Shown here in pieces: positions 1 through 8,686 of a DNA stretch of 64,000 bases (within the stretch, counting starts at the first letter, position 1; each line of letters opens with the position of its first letter). Position numbers and translations under genes: made by a program. The DNA comes from Natronorubrum halalkaliphilum (GTDB lineage Archaea; Halobacteriota; Halobacteria; Halobacteriales; Natrialbaceae). The stretch is taken from the NCBI RefSeq assembly GCF_009834785.1, contig NZ_WUYX01000053.1:169169-233168 (forward strand). Direction: 5' to 3'. Under the pieces are notes generated by a model that ran no database searches, was not told where the DNA came from, and was given only the letters and a program-made list of their open reading frames with translations.

Positions 1-2
1 CG

Positions 3-734
3 CTCGTCAGCGTCCTCCTGCCGCGGTTCCGAAAGCAGTACGGGGACGGCGGCACCTACGAGGAGTTCACGACGTTCCTCGACGACCCCGCGCTGCGCGA
101 GGAACTCGACGAGTCCGGGCGCGTTCACGAGGCGACCTTCGACGCCGTCCGCCGTCGCGTGCTCGGCTTCGGTCACGTCTTCGACCAGGACGCGCGGCCG
201 ATCACGGAACTCGTCCACGAGTTCGTCCGGCCCGGCGGGCTGACCGTCGTCCCGACCTACCACATCAACGATACCCGGGCGACGGAGGCGATCGTCCTCG
301 CGGTCTCCTCGCTGCTGATCGACCAGAAGCTCTCGAACGATCCGACCTACGACCGGATCAAGGAGACGCCGCTCGTCCTCGGGATGGATGAGGCCCACAA
401 CTTCCTGACCGACGCCGATTCGGTGCAGGCGGGCAAGGTCATCCGGAAGTTCACCGAAGCGGCCAAACAGGGCCGCAAGGAGCGACTCGGCCTCTTTCTC
501 ATCACGCAGGATCCGCAGGACATCCACGACGCGGTCTTCAAGCAGATCAACACGACGATCGTCCTCAACCTCGGCGACGAGGACGCCATCAAGAGCGTGA
601 ACATCCCGAGCAACCTCGAGTCGAAGGTGCCCTACATGGAGAAGGGGCAGATGGTCGTCTACTCGCCGGACAACTCCGAACCCGTCGAGTTGATCGGGCT
701 CTCGAAGTGTCTGACCCGTCACGGCCGAGAGTAA
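3..734 (+). CDS. HerA-like/DUF87 ATP-binding protein, 5' truncated by the window edge
   Basis: The reading frame is open from the first bases of the window, so only the C-terminal 243 residues are present. A Walker B-like LGMDEAHNF is followed by LFLITQDPQDI and a QINTTIVLNL strand, the order expected in the second half of a HerA/FtsK-type hexameric ATPase (DUF87). The Walker A segment lies upstream, outside the window. HerA-like ATPases pump or remodel DNA, often with the nuclease NurA; no nurA is visible here. The stop is 45 nt from the convergent hydrolase gene. The family call is fairly secure, the precise role is not. Confidence 0.8.
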   Translation, partial: LVSVLLPRFRKQYGDGGTYEEFTTFLDDPALREELDESGRVHEATFDAVRRRVLGFGHVFDQDARPITELVHEFVRPGGLTVVPTYHINDTRATEAIVLAVSSLLIDQKLSNDPTYDRIKETPLVLGMDEAHNFLTDADSVQAGKVIRKFTEAAKQGRKERLGLFLITQDPQDIHDAVFKQINTTIVLNLGDEDAIKSVNIPSNLESKVPYMEKGQMVVYSPDNSEPVELIGLSKCLTRHGRE

Positions 735-779
735 GCAGAAGGCCAAAATCGAAGCGGCATGCTGTAGTTCGAGCCGGGA

Positions 780-1409
780 TCACCCCGACTCGAGCAGCGT
801 CCGCTCGAAAAAGTCCCCGACTTCGTCGGCGATCGTCTCGTTCTTGCTGACGAAAAAGTGATCGGACGGCAGTGCGGTGACCGCGTCACCGCGCGCTCGA
901 GCGCGCTCGACGATCGGTTCCCAGTCGACGGTCGAATCCCGTTCGCCGTAGCAAACCTGTACCGGACACGCGAGGTCCTCGAGGGCTGCGAGTGCATCGA
1001 GATCGGCGGCGATACGGGCCGTCGGTGCGAGGGTGGAGACGGCGGCGACTTCGCGGTCGACGTCGGCGGCTGCGAGCAGGGCCAGGCTCCCACCGAAGCT
1101 GTAGCCGAACAGGCCGATCGGGACGGCGGTATCGTAACGGTCGGCGGCCCATCGAACGGCGTTACGGACGTCTTCGCGCTCGCCGTAGCCGTCGTCCCAC
1201 GGCCCGTAATCGAAGCGGAGACAGGCGACGCCGGTCTCGCGAAGCCGCTCGCTCACCGCGACGAGACGAGAGTCGGTTCGGCTGCCGCCGTGTTGGGGGT
1301 GTGGCGGACAGGCGACGACGATCGCATTCGGGTCACCACCGCCGCTGCCGCCCGGTTCCTCGAGCGTCCCGCGGACGTCGCGACCACCGGGAACGAGCAC
1401 GTCGGTCAT
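780..1409 (-). CDS. alpha/beta hydrolase (dienelactone hydrolase-like)
   Basis: A 209-residue single-domain serine hydrolase. The nucleophile elbow GYSFGG puts the catalytic Ser near residue 104; a YGERDSTVD segment (Asp near 158-162) and PSDHFF (His184) complete a plausible triad. An early PPHPQHGGS stretch resembles the oxyanion-side loop of small alpha/beta hydrolases acting on esters or lactones. The protein has no signal peptide and should be cytoplasmic. Substrate cannot be read from sequence. It starts at an ATG and stands alone, convergent with the ATPase gene. Confidence 0.85.
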   Translation of the reverse strand: MTDVLVPGGRDVRGTLEEPGGSGGGDPNAIVVACPPHPQHGGSRTDSRLVAVSERLRETGVACLRFDYGPWDDGYGEREDVRNAVRWAADRYDTAVPIGLFGYSFGGSLALLAAADVDREVAAVSTLAPTARIAADLDALAALEDLACPVQVCYGERDSTVDWEPIVERARARGDAVTALPSDHFFVSKNETIADEVGDFFERTLLESG

Positions 1410-1498
1410 GGCTCACCCGTCACCGCGAGGGATAATCAAATCAGCGAGAGAGACCGGTCACGGGGTCGGTTTCGTCGCTGACTGTCGTTGATGTGATG

Positions 1499-1505
1499 TT
1501 TTTAA
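1499..1505 (+). promoter_or_regulatory. TATA-like box for pspA, leaderless transcript
   Basis: A TTTTTAA box is centred about 28 nt before the pspA ATG, the distance that puts the transcription start at or next to the start codon. This supports the chosen start and implies a leaderless mRNA. Confidence 0.5.
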
Positions 1506-1529
1506 GGGTAACGAGCGATACGTACGAGT

Positions 1530-2375
1530 ATGGGCATCCTCTCTCGGACCTCCTACGTCATCCGGTCGAAGATCAACTCGGTGCTCAACCGGGCCGAGGA
1601 TCCGACCGAAACGCTCGACTACTCCTACGAGCAAATGCGCGACCAGCTCCAGCAGGTCAAACGCGGTATCGCCGACTTGACAACGCAGAAAAAGCGCCTC
1701 GAGATGCAGAAACGACGCCTCGAGGACAACGTCGATAAACACAACGAACAGGCCCGAACGGCGGTCCAGCAGGGCCGAGAAGATCTGGCGCGACGCGCCC
1801 TGGAAAAGAAGAAGACGAAGATGAACCAGATCGAGGATCTGGAACGCCAGATCTCGCAGCTTCAGAGCCAACAGGACAGCCTGATCGATCAGAAAGACGA
1901 ACTCCAGACCCGCATCGAGGAGTTCCGCACGAAAAAGGAGACGATGAAAGCCCGCCACGAGGCCGCCAAGGCGAGTTCGACGGTATCGGAGGCCATGACG
2001 GCCACGGGCGAAGAGTTCGAAGACGTCGGCCGCGCGATCGAACGCGCCGAGGAGCAAACCGAGGACATGGAGGCGCGGGCCGCCGCCCTCGACGAACTCC
2101 ACGAGTCCGGCGCGTTCGACGACGTGCTCTCGGACAAGGACAGCATCGACCGCGAACTCGAGGAGCTCTCGACCGGCAGCGGCGTCGAAGCCGAACTCGA
2201 GACGCTCAAATCCGATATGGGTCAGTCAGACTCGGAATCGGGAGCAGCGTCGGAGCCGGCATCCGATGTGGACGCCGAGGTCGACGAGGACGAACTCGAG
2301 GACCTCGAGGCCGACGTCGACGACAGCGAAGTCGAGGCCGAACTCGCGGAGCTACAGGACGAAGAAAACACGTAA
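1530..2375 (+). CDS. pspA: PspA/IM30 (Vipp1) family membrane-stress protein
   Basis: A 281-residue protein starting MGILSRTSYVIRSKINSVL, the amphipathic helix 0/1 that binds membranes in PspA/IM30. From about residue 25 to 200 it is nearly continuous alpha-helical coiled coil rich in Lys, Glu and Gln, as expected of the ESCRT-III-like PspA fold. The last 70 residues are very acidic (Asp/Glu/Ser) and probably disordered, a halophilic addition to the usual 220-230 residue core. Homologues form oligomers on the inner membrane face and protect it under stress. No other psp genes adjoin it. Confidence 0.9.
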   Translation: MGILSRTSYVIRSKINSVLNRAEDPTETLDYSYEQMRDQLQQVKRGIADLTTQKKRLEMQKRRLEDNVDKHNEQARTAVQQGREDLARRALEKKKTKMNQIEDLERQISQLQSQQDSLIDQKDELQTRIEEFRTKKETMKARHEAAKASSTVSEAMTATGEEFEDVGRAIERAEEQTEDMEARAAALDELHESGAFDDVLSDKDSIDRELEELSTGSGVEAELETLKSDMGQSDSESGAASEPASDVDAEVDEDELEDLEADVDDSEVEAELAELQDEENT

Positions 2376-2494
2376 TCCACGCGCTCGAGAGAGTGGGTCT
2401 CGTCATGGCCCCCGATTGTGTCCAATGCCACGGCCGCTCGCTCACAATGTATAGAAGGGGAACGACTACCACGGTCGGCGTGTAATCGGTCCCT

Positions 2495-2860
2495 ATGGCA
2501 TCGGAACCGGGGTTCGATTCACTCTCGCTCACGAATCAGGTTGTCCTGCTCGGCGTCGCCGAGTTGCACCGATCTGACGAAACGCCAGTCCAGACGCACG
2601 TGCTTCGACACGCGTGTACGACCCAACTCGAGGCGATCGATACCGAGGTCGTCGGCACGCTCACCGAAGCTGACGTTATGCGCTCGTTGTACCGACTCGA
2701 AGACGAGGGGTTCGTCGAGGAAATCGAAACGGACCAGGTGTCACCGACCGGAAAGGGACGGCCGGCATACACCCTCGACGTGCCCGTCGAGACGGTCTAC
2801 GAAAGTGTCGACGACGAACTCATCGAGGACGATCTCGACCCAGATCTCGAACTCGAGTGA
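2495..2860 (+). CDS. winged-helix DNA-binding protein, haloarchaeal
   Basis: A 121-residue protein. Residues about 10-90 read as a winged helix: helices around LTNQVVLLGVAELHR and QTHVLRHACTTQL, then TEADVMRSLYRLEDEGFVEEI as recognition helix, then a GKGRPAYTLD wing. The closing 25 residues are acidic (DELIEDDLDPDLELE). The wing resembles PadR or Cdc6-type C-terminal winged helices, so a local transcriptional or replication-linked role is possible. No target can be named. The gene is convergent with the HPP gene 21 nt downstream. Confidence 0.7.
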   Translation: MASEPGFDSLSLTNQVVLLGVAELHRSDETPVQTHVLRHACTTQLEAIDTEVVGTLTEADVMRSLYRLEDEGFVEEIETDQVSPTGKGRPAYTLDVPVETVYESVDDELIEDDLDPDLELE

Positions 2861-2881
2861 GGCGACTCGAGTCGCAAACTA

Positions 2882-3454
2882 CTACTCCCGCGCGTCTCGC
2901 GGTTTGAACCCGAACCGCTTGGCGAGCGTCGAGATAACGCGGTCGTGGAGATACCAGAGGATGGCGACGGCGACCACGATGATAGCCGCGTCCTCGATCC
3001 CGCCCATCAGGCCGAGCGCGACGATCAAAGTCGTCGCACAGGCCGCCGCGTGGTTCGTCTTCGTCAGGAGCATCGTGGTCGTCGTGAGCATCATCGCGAT
3101 CGTCGCACTCGCCATCAGGTAGACGAGTTCCCACGAGAAGGCGATATCGGGACGGTCGAAGACGACGTACGCGCTCACTTCGTTGCCGACCAGCGCGTAC
3201 GCGATCATCCCGCAGACGACGGCGACGGCGTGGCCGCCGATCACGTGGTAGCCGCCTTCCGCCCGCGGCTGTTCACCGGTCGCCATCAGATACGCCGACG
3301 GCCCGAGGCTCGGAAACAGAAACGGCCGACCGGTAACCAGCGTTATCATCCCGAGAACCGTAAAGTGAAGAAAGACGTTAACGGTCGCGCTATACTCGTC
3401 TTTCAGATCGAAATCGGCGTCCGGATCTTCGATCTCGAGATCGACGTCTGGCAC
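2882..3454 (-). CDS. HPP family integral membrane protein
   Basis: About 190 residues with four to five hydrophobic segments. The family signature appears as FLFPSLGPSAYL, followed by a GGHAVAVVCGM loop and the NHAAACATTLIVALG segment typical of HPP proteins. An acidic N-terminus precedes the first membrane helix. Some HPP proteins have been linked to nitrite transport; the substrate here is unknown. A GTG at 3454 was chosen because a TTTTTGA box lies about 28 nt upstream. A TTG at 3484 would add ten residues. Confidence 0.75.
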   Translation of the reverse strand: MPDVDLEIEDPDADFDLKDEYSATVNVFLHFTVLGMITLVTGRPFLFPSLGPSAYLMATGEQPRAEGGYHVIGGHAVAVVCGMIAYALVGNEVSAYVVFDRPDIAFSWELVYLMASATIAMMLTTTTMLLTKTNHAAACATTLIVALGLMGGIEDAAIIVVAVAILWYLHDRVISTLAKRFGFKPRDARE

Positions 3455-3609
3455 GTGGGTCGAAACGACGATGTGGACGGTCAAAAACGCTCGCGCTGCA
3501 GGTCGATACGTCGGCTATCGGTGTTAAAATAGCGAATCGGCGAGCGGACACGCGGGGCGACGTAGCGTAGCGCCCGCGTTCTTTTGACGCTCGCCAACCA
3601 ACCCTCTTT

Positions 3610-4158
3610 GTGAGCGGACGACGAACCCGACGACGGCTGTTGACGACGAGCGTCACCGCTTTCGCGACCGGTTTCGCCGGTTGTCTGAGAGGACCGGTGG
3701 GCGATGACGATCCCGATCTTGGGGACCCCAAACCGTACGTCGAGGTCGAACTCTCGAGCAGCGGCGACGAGCACGTCGATCCGCCGGTCGTCCACCTCGT
3801 CGACGGCGGAACCGTCGAATGGGTCGCCAACGACGGCGATCACGAGATCGCCGCGTATCATCCCGACAGCCACGGCACTCAACAGCGAATTCCCGGCGAC
3901 GCCGAGCCGTGGACCAGCGGCGAGTTGGCTCCGGGGGACTCGTTCGACCGCATCTTTGACGTCGAAGGCGTCTTCGATTACGTCTCAACGCCCTACGAAT
4001 CCGAGGGCGCGGTCGGCAGTATTGTCGTCGGCTGGCCGGATCCGGACGAAGCGCCGGCCCTCGAGGAACCGGTCGAGACGTATCCCGATGCCGCCGTTGA
4101 CGCACTCGAGCAGCGCAACGACCGGGTTCGAGACCTGCTCGAGGAAGTCCACGAGTGA
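3610..4158 (+). CDS. halocyanin-like cupredoxin lipoprotein lacking copper ligands
   Basis: A 182-residue exported protein with GTG start. RRTRRRLLTT followed by a hydrophobic run and FAGC (lipobox Cys25) is a Tat-type lipoprotein signal. The body aligns with halocyanin/plastocyanin: VEWVANDGDHEI keeps the first His ligand (His78). In the copper loop, however, the usual Cys, His and Met are Ser126, Tyr129 and Ala134 (FDYVSTPYESEGAVG). A type 1 copper centre is therefore unlikely. A predicted helix of about 35 residues ends the protein. It may have kept a structural or binding role at the cell surface. Confidence 0.75.
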   Translation: MSGRRTRRRLLTTSVTAFATGFAGCLRGPVGDDDPDLGDPKPYVEVELSSSGDEHVDPPVVHLVDGGTVEWVANDGDHEIAAYHPDSHGTQQRIPGDAEPWTSGELAPGDSFDRIFDVEGVFDYVSTPYESEGAVGSIVVGWPDPDEAPALEEPVETYPDAAVDALEQRNDRVRDLLEEVHE

Positions 4159-4210
4159 CAACGGCGTCCAGACTTGGTTCCGTTCCTCGGGACCGAACGT
4201 CCGACGGGAC

Positions 4211-4711
4211 TTACGTCGGCGTTCCGAGTGCCGTAATATCGTAGTCGGCGATATCCTCGGGCGACTCGAGGATGACGACCTGAAACTCCCAGTCCTCCTC
4301 GCCCTCCAGATCGCCGGTCGTATCGAGATAGCGGCCGAGTTGCTCGCCTTCGTCGTTGTACACCCGAACGCGGACCTCTACGAATTCGACTCGATCGCCG
4401 CCCGCGTTTTCGACGGTTCCCTGGACGGTCGAACCGTGGTAGTCGTCCTCGAAGACGAACTCGTGATCGGTAAGCGAAATTACGTCAAGCGGCGTGACCC
4501 CTTCGTTGATCTCCTGTTCGGCGAGGGACTGCGCCGCCGTCATCTGCTCGGGCGAACGTTCGTCGCCGTCGATCTCCCCGACGTCACCGGACTCGTACTC
4601 GGGATCACCGTCGATACTGGCGCCGTCGCCGGTACACCCAGCGAGGGCCGTTCCCGTTCCGGCACCGAGTGCGGCGAGGACGCGTCGGCGACTCAGTGCC
4701 GGTCGCGTCAT
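4211..4711 (-). CDS. FxLYD-type surface lipoprotein
   Basis: A 166-residue Tat lipoprotein: MTRPALSRRRVLAALGAG then ALAGC gives a twin-arginine signal and lipobox, which fixes the start at 4711 although the frame is open further upstream. After an acidic linker, residues 80-160 form a small beta-sandwich pattern (GSTVQGTVENAGGDRVEFVEVRV, DWEFQVVIL) as in FxLYD domains. Such proteins are anchored outside the membrane; the ligand is unknown. It is convergent with the cupredoxin gene. Confidence 0.75.
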   Translation of the reverse strand: MTRPALSRRRVLAALGAGTGTALAGCTGDGASIDGDPEYESGDVGEIDGDERSPEQMTAAQSLAEQEINEGVTPLDVISLTDHEFVFEDDYHGSTVQGTVENAGGDRVEFVEVRVRVYNDEGEQLGRYLDTTGDLEGEEDWEFQVVILESPEDIADYDITALGTPT

Positions 4712-4950
4712 CGTTTCCGACCCCGCGTTCGGCGCTGCAATCGCGGTAGCGGGCGTTTTGCGTGACTCGTCATGATCGGATCGACAGTACGGACGCATTT
4801 CAGTGTAGGCCTTGAACCGTCAGTTTCCGGCGGTACTCGATGACGACCGAGACCCCGGAATCGGTTCGAACTCGTCACAGTACGGCGACGAACACGATAT
4901 CAGTGTGTGCAACGCAGGCGCTTATTGTCGGCTGCGGTAACTGTGAGGAT

Positions 4951-6042
4951 ATGGGGTCTTCCGAGGCCGACGAAACGCTAGAGTCCTACGGAGCCGACAT
5001 CGGACAACGGACGGACTCGGCTACGCGAGTCAAAGAGTGGATACTGGTCGATGGGGACCGACTATTCATCGCATCACTCATCTCCCTTGTGGTCTTTTTG
5101 CTGTTTCTCTCGCTGAACGAGATCGGATTCATCTCCTTTACCAACGACGACTCGATCACGCGACTCGCCGGCGGAATGATCGCCGGAACGTTTTCGCTGG
5201 TCACGCTCGTCGTCTCGATCAACCAGCTGATCCTCTCTCAAGAGTTCGCGTCCGCCGGCGACGCTCGCGATCAACTCGAGGGAGTACTGAACTTTCGGAC
5301 CAACGTCGCCGAAGCGGCGAACGTGCCGGCGAGTCCCGCTTCGCCGTCACGTCTCCTCGAATTGCTTGTCGAGTCAAACCGATCGTACGCGAGAGAGCTT
5401 GCCGAGGCCGTCAGCGACTACGACGATCCAGAAACGAGGGAGCTGATCGTTCGGTATGCAAACACTGTCGAAGAGAACGCCGATCGCGTAGACGAAACGC
5501 TCGAGCACACGAAATTTGGAACGTTCAAGTCGGTGTCGGCCGCAATCGGCTACGACGCCGCCTGGCAGCTGTATATCGCCAGAAATCTCCACGGACGGTA
5601 CGAAGAGTCGCTGTCCGACGAGGCGCTCACGAAATTGGACGCGTTAATAAATTCTCTCGAGCTGTTCGTGACGACTAGGGAACATTTCAAGACCACCTAT
5701 CTGCAGAAGGAGCTTACTCGATTCTCGCAACTAACCATCTACACCGGCGTGCCGGCGATTCTATCAGCGATGATGATCGGCTTTATTTACGCGGATCTCA
5801 CCGGGCCAACGATCAGCGCCGTCTACCTCCCGGTCGTCATTAGTGCGCTCGTCGCGGTCGTGGTCTTACCTCTCGCCCTCCTCACGGGGTTTATTCTCCG
5901 AACGGCGACCGTCACTCGGCGAACGGCCTCCGTCGGCCCGATGTTGCCCCAGAAGGATCCGGACGCGGGTCCGTTCGACGTCACGGACGATACTGTCGAT
6001 AGCGGTGCCAGTAACAGTAACACCAACAGTAACAGCGGTTAA
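4951..6042 (+). CDS. membrane protein, paralogue 1 of an unrecognised family
   Basis: A 363-residue protein with two N-terminal membrane helices (about 30-50 and 75-100), a mostly helical soluble domain of about 160 residues, and two C-terminal helices (about 265-330). Segments VSINQLILSQEF, SDEALTKLDALINSLELF and REHFKTTYLQKEL have close counterparts in the genes at 7562 and 8687. ATG 4951 starts just before the conserved part; an upstream ATG at 4840 would add 37 unlike residues. The C-terminus is an Asn/Ser run (SNSNTNSNS). I do not recognise a described family or function. Confidence 0.8.
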   Translation: MGSSEADETLESYGADIGQRTDSATRVKEWILVDGDRLFIASLISLVVFLLFLSLNEIGFISFTNDDSITRLAGGMIAGTFSLVTLVVSINQLILSQEFASAGDARDQLEGVLNFRTNVAEAANVPASPASPSRLLELLVESNRSYARELAEAVSDYDDPETRELIVRYANTVEENADRVDETLEHTKFGTFKSVSAAIGYDAAWQLYIARNLHGRYEESLSDEALTKLDALINSLELFVTTREHFKTTYLQKELTRFSQLTIYTGVPAILSAMMIGFIYADLTGPTISAVYLPVVISALVAVVVLPLALLTGFILRTATVTRRTASVGPMLPQKDPDAGPFDVTDDTVDSGASNSNTNSNSG

Positions 6043-6356
6043 CATATCGGGCCACCGGCCTAACCACCGGTTCCGAAAACGGGTCCGTGATCGGCGTTCC
6101 GGCGTCGTTGCCCTGATCGAACACCGACCGCCCGACGGCCCGTGTGCCAACGTTGATCGTCGCCCTCGAGTTCGCGTCGATGGCCGTCGGTGTGAGTCGT
6201 CTCGTGGCCGCTGTCGTACCGTTCGTCTCGTTCCGAGGGATCATCGTCGATACGGACGCAAATCCCGGTTGGCTCGGGCCCAATGAGGGCGGATGTGCGG
6301 CCTGTGGGCCCCGAATACCGCGAAAGCGTTTTTGACGGTGCGTGGACACCCACAGT
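6043..6356. other. intergenic stretch, no feature recognised
   Basis: About 314 bases between paralogue 1 and the short fragment gene. Only antisense and low-quality open frames occur. I see no RNA gene or clear repeat. Confidence 0.4.
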
Positions 6357-6617
6357 ATGAGCGACGGCGAACGATTCGACGAGGAGGTGACGCGGAGCGA
6401 CCTCGTTCACGAGCGGCTTCGCGAATCGCCGCTCAAGCGGTGGATCGTTCTCGACGGCAATCGGTACACGCTCACGGCGCTGTTCTCGCTCGCCGTCTAT
6501 CTCGTCTGTATCGGCATCGGCTTCGCCGGCTGGTCTACACGTTCCGGATCGCCCCCGGTCGCGAGCCACACGGCCGACTTCGGGCCGTTCGTTCCGCGCG
6601 TCGATTTCGAAGAATGA
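6357..6617 (+). CDS. short membrane protein, probable N-terminal fragment of the 5-10 kb paralogue family
   Basis: An 86-residue protein from ATG 6357. LKRWIVLDGNRYTLTALFSLAVY matches in pattern the start of paralogue 1 (VKEWILVDGDRLFIASLISLVV), including the basic residue, Trp and Asp-Gly before the first membrane helix. The similarity ends after that helix; a Gly/Ser/Pro tail follows and the frame stops. The second helix, soluble domain and C-terminal helices are absent, and no continuation was found in other frames downstream. It may be a truncated copy or a working one-helix partner. Confidence 0.55.
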   Translation: MSDGERFDEEVTRSDLVHERLRESPLKRWIVLDGNRYTLTALFSLAVYLVCIGIGFAGWSTRSGSPPVASHTADFGPFVPRVDFEE

Positions 6618-6671
6618 GCGCGAAAAGCGCGAAAAGCGGGCGCTGCGGACCGACGGCCGGAACCGATCCGG

Positions 6672-7244
6672 CTACTCTCGAGGCGAGTCGCCGGCCTCCT
6701 CAAACGGGGCGTCGACCGCTTCCGCCTCGGCTGCGATTTCGACGATCAGCGCGAACAGCGCGCCGAGCAACAGGCCGTAAAGCAGGTGTCCGACGAGCGT
6801 CCCGAAGGCGAAGGCCGGGAAGCCGGCGTCGCCGATACCGAGGGACATCCAGATCGGCAACACGATCACCGGAAGGACGGCCCAGACCGCCAGCCCGTAG
6901 ACGAACCCGGCGAGTGTCAGTCGCAGGCCGGGACCCATCGCGTCGATGAAGCCGGTCTCGACGTCCGCCATGAGCGTCCCGAAGATCGGGCGTCGGGTGA
7001 CGAGGAGCCCGAAGATGCTCCCGAGGACGAGTCCGTGTCCCAAGTGGAACAGCCACCCGGCGGTGCCGGCGGGCTCCAATCCGTAGATCGCGGGAATCCC
7101 TTCGGAGATGATCGTCGGATCGACCAGCCACAGGAGGACGCCGAACAGGAGCGAGCCGATCGCCCCGCCGACGGCGCCGCCGACCAACCAGTTGAGAGAG
7201 CCGCCGATACCGAACGTGGTCGGACTGTTTACTTGGAAGCTCAT
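6672..7244 (-). CDS. polytopic membrane protein, YagU/DUF1440-like
   Basis: A 190-residue protein with about five hydrophobic segments rich in Gly and Ala (GGAVGGAIGSLLFGVLLWL, GHGLVLGSIFGLL, FGTLVGHLLYGLLLGALFAL). Gly-x-x-x-Gly packing and paired small loops with His resemble YagU-type inner membrane proteins. The C-terminus is acidic. Function is unknown. It lies on the opposite strand inside the paralogue cluster and is 54 nt from the fragment gene, convergent. Confidence 0.65.
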   Translation of the reverse strand: MSFQVNSPTTFGIGGSLNWLVGGAVGGAIGSLLFGVLLWLVDPTIISEGIPAIYGLEPAGTAGWLFHLGHGLVLGSIFGLLVTRRPIFGTLMADVETGFIDAMGPGLRLTLAGFVYGLAVWAVLPVIVLPIWMSLGIGDAGFPAFAFGTLVGHLLYGLLLGALFALIVEIAAEAEAVDAPFEEAGDSPRE

Positions 7245-7408
7245 CGTACCGATGGAAGGACAACGACTGCAAAAAGTTCGTCACCCGTTCATCGGTTCTA
7301 CGGTCCCTTACTATCGACCGGTCACGTCGATTGATCCGGTTATCGCGTATTAACTCGAGCCGGTCGACCGCCATCGACGTTCCCGGCAATGATTTCGACG
7401 GGTGACTG

Positions 7409-7490
7409 ATACGGTTTACTGTAGTCAATGACCGCCGATCACCAGGGACGGGGTCGGTGATCGGCGGTACATAGTTACAGCAATCCGTAT
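7409..7490. repeat. dispersed hairpin repeat, copy A
   Basis: Outer inverted arms lie at 7409-7423 and 7476-7490; the right arm read in reverse complement differs from the left at two of 15 positions. Inside, 7431-7443 and 7456-7468 form a perfect 13-bp stem with a 12-nt loop. The same plan recurs at 14540 and 62209 with different stem sequences. No coding frame is present, which fits a non-autonomous mobile or regulatory palindromic element. It accounts for much of the 317-base gap before 7562. Confidence 0.7.
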
Positions 7491-7561
7491 GAAACGACCC
7501 CGGAGCCGTCGTCTTCCGGGAAGGGTATTTTGCCCGACGATATCGTCCCGTTCACTCGTTG

Positions 7562-8593
7562 ATGAGCGACGCGAACTCGAGCGACGATGACGGGTCGGAG
7601 GGAAAGGGTAGACTGGGTGGCCCTCGGTTGTGGGTACTGCTGCAACTGAACCGGTGGGCGTTTACGGCGACGATTCTCCTGATCGTGTACGTTGTCCTCG
7701 TCGCGTTCAGTCTGGTCGACCTCACGCCGTTGCGGACGATCGTCGAGAATCAGGACGGGATCGAATTCCTCTTTTCGGCGTTTATCGGCGCGATCATCAC
7801 GGGCACCTCGATCGTCGTCACGATCAACCAGCTCGTGCTCTCCCAGGAACTCGGCGCGGTCGGCCAGCAGCGCGATCGAATGCAGGAGTCGATGGACTTC
7901 CGGCAGGACGTCGAGGATACGATCTCCGAGGACGCGAGCCCGCCGGAACCAGCCGCCTTCCTCTTCGAACTCGTCGACGGCGTCTCCGAGCGGGCAACGG
8001 AACTCGAAGAGGAGATGGAAGACGAGCGCGACGAGGAGTTGCGAGAGAAGATCGCCGACTACGTCGAAGACACGACTGGGAACGCAGAAAGCGTCAAAGA
8101 GGACCTCGAAGACGCCCAGTTCGGTTCCTTCGAGGTCATCTGGAACGCGCTCAACTTCAACTACTCGCGGAAGATCTACGACGCGCGCAAGATCCGCGAC
8201 GAGCACGACGACTCGCTCTCGGACGAGGCGAGCGAGAAGATCGACCACATGATCGACACGCTGAAACTGTTCGGGCCGGCCCGCGAACACTTCAAGACGC
8301 TGTACTTCCAGTGGGAGCTGATCAACCTCTCGCGGGCGCTGCTGTACATCTCGGTGCCTGCGCTGACGGTCATGGCGATCATGATCATGTACGTCGACGG
8401 GAGCACCTTACTGGGGACGACGCTCGGCGTCGACAACCTCGTCTGGATCACCAGTGCGGGCTTCGTCGTCGGCATCTCGCCGTTCGTCGTCTTCATCACC
8501 TACATCCTGCGGATTGCCACCGTCGCCAAACGAACGCTGGCGATGGGGCCGTTCATCCTCCGGGAGTCCGAGCGGGACGAGGATCTGGGCTGA
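7562..8593 (+). CDS. membrane protein, paralogue 2 of an unrecognised family
   Basis: A 343-residue protein; a TTG precedes the chosen ATG by one codon. The layout matches paralogue 1: two N-terminal membrane helices, VVTINQLVLSQELGAV, a highly charged helical domain (residues about 120-255), SDEASEKIDHMIDTLKLFG, AREHFKTLYFQWELINLSRA, and two C-terminal helices ending in ILRIATVAKRTLAMGPFILR. The charged domain may form a coiled coil. It is followed 93 nt later by paralogue 3 on the same strand, so the two may be cotranscribed. No function can be assigned. Confidence 0.85.
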   Translation: MSDANSSDDDGSEGKGRLGGPRLWVLLQLNRWAFTATILLIVYVVLVAFSLVDLTPLRTIVENQDGIEFLFSAFIGAIITGTSIVVTINQLVLSQELGAVGQQRDRMQESMDFRQDVEDTISEDASPPEPAAFLFELVDGVSERATELEEEMEDERDEELREKIADYVEDTTGNAESVKEDLEDAQFGSFEVIWNALNFNYSRKIYDARKIRDEHDDSLSDEASEKIDHMIDTLKLFGPAREHFKTLYFQWELINLSRALLYISVPALTVMAIMIMYVDGSTLLGTTLGVDNLVWITSAGFVVGISPFVVFITYILRIATVAKRTLAMGPFILRESERDEDLG

Positions 8594-8686
8594 TTCGCCC
8601 CGCTGTCCGGACACTGAATCACCTCGCGTCGCTGGCTGCGAGCCTGCCGTAGCTATTTCCGCCCAATCGTGGTATCCCCGCGAGCA

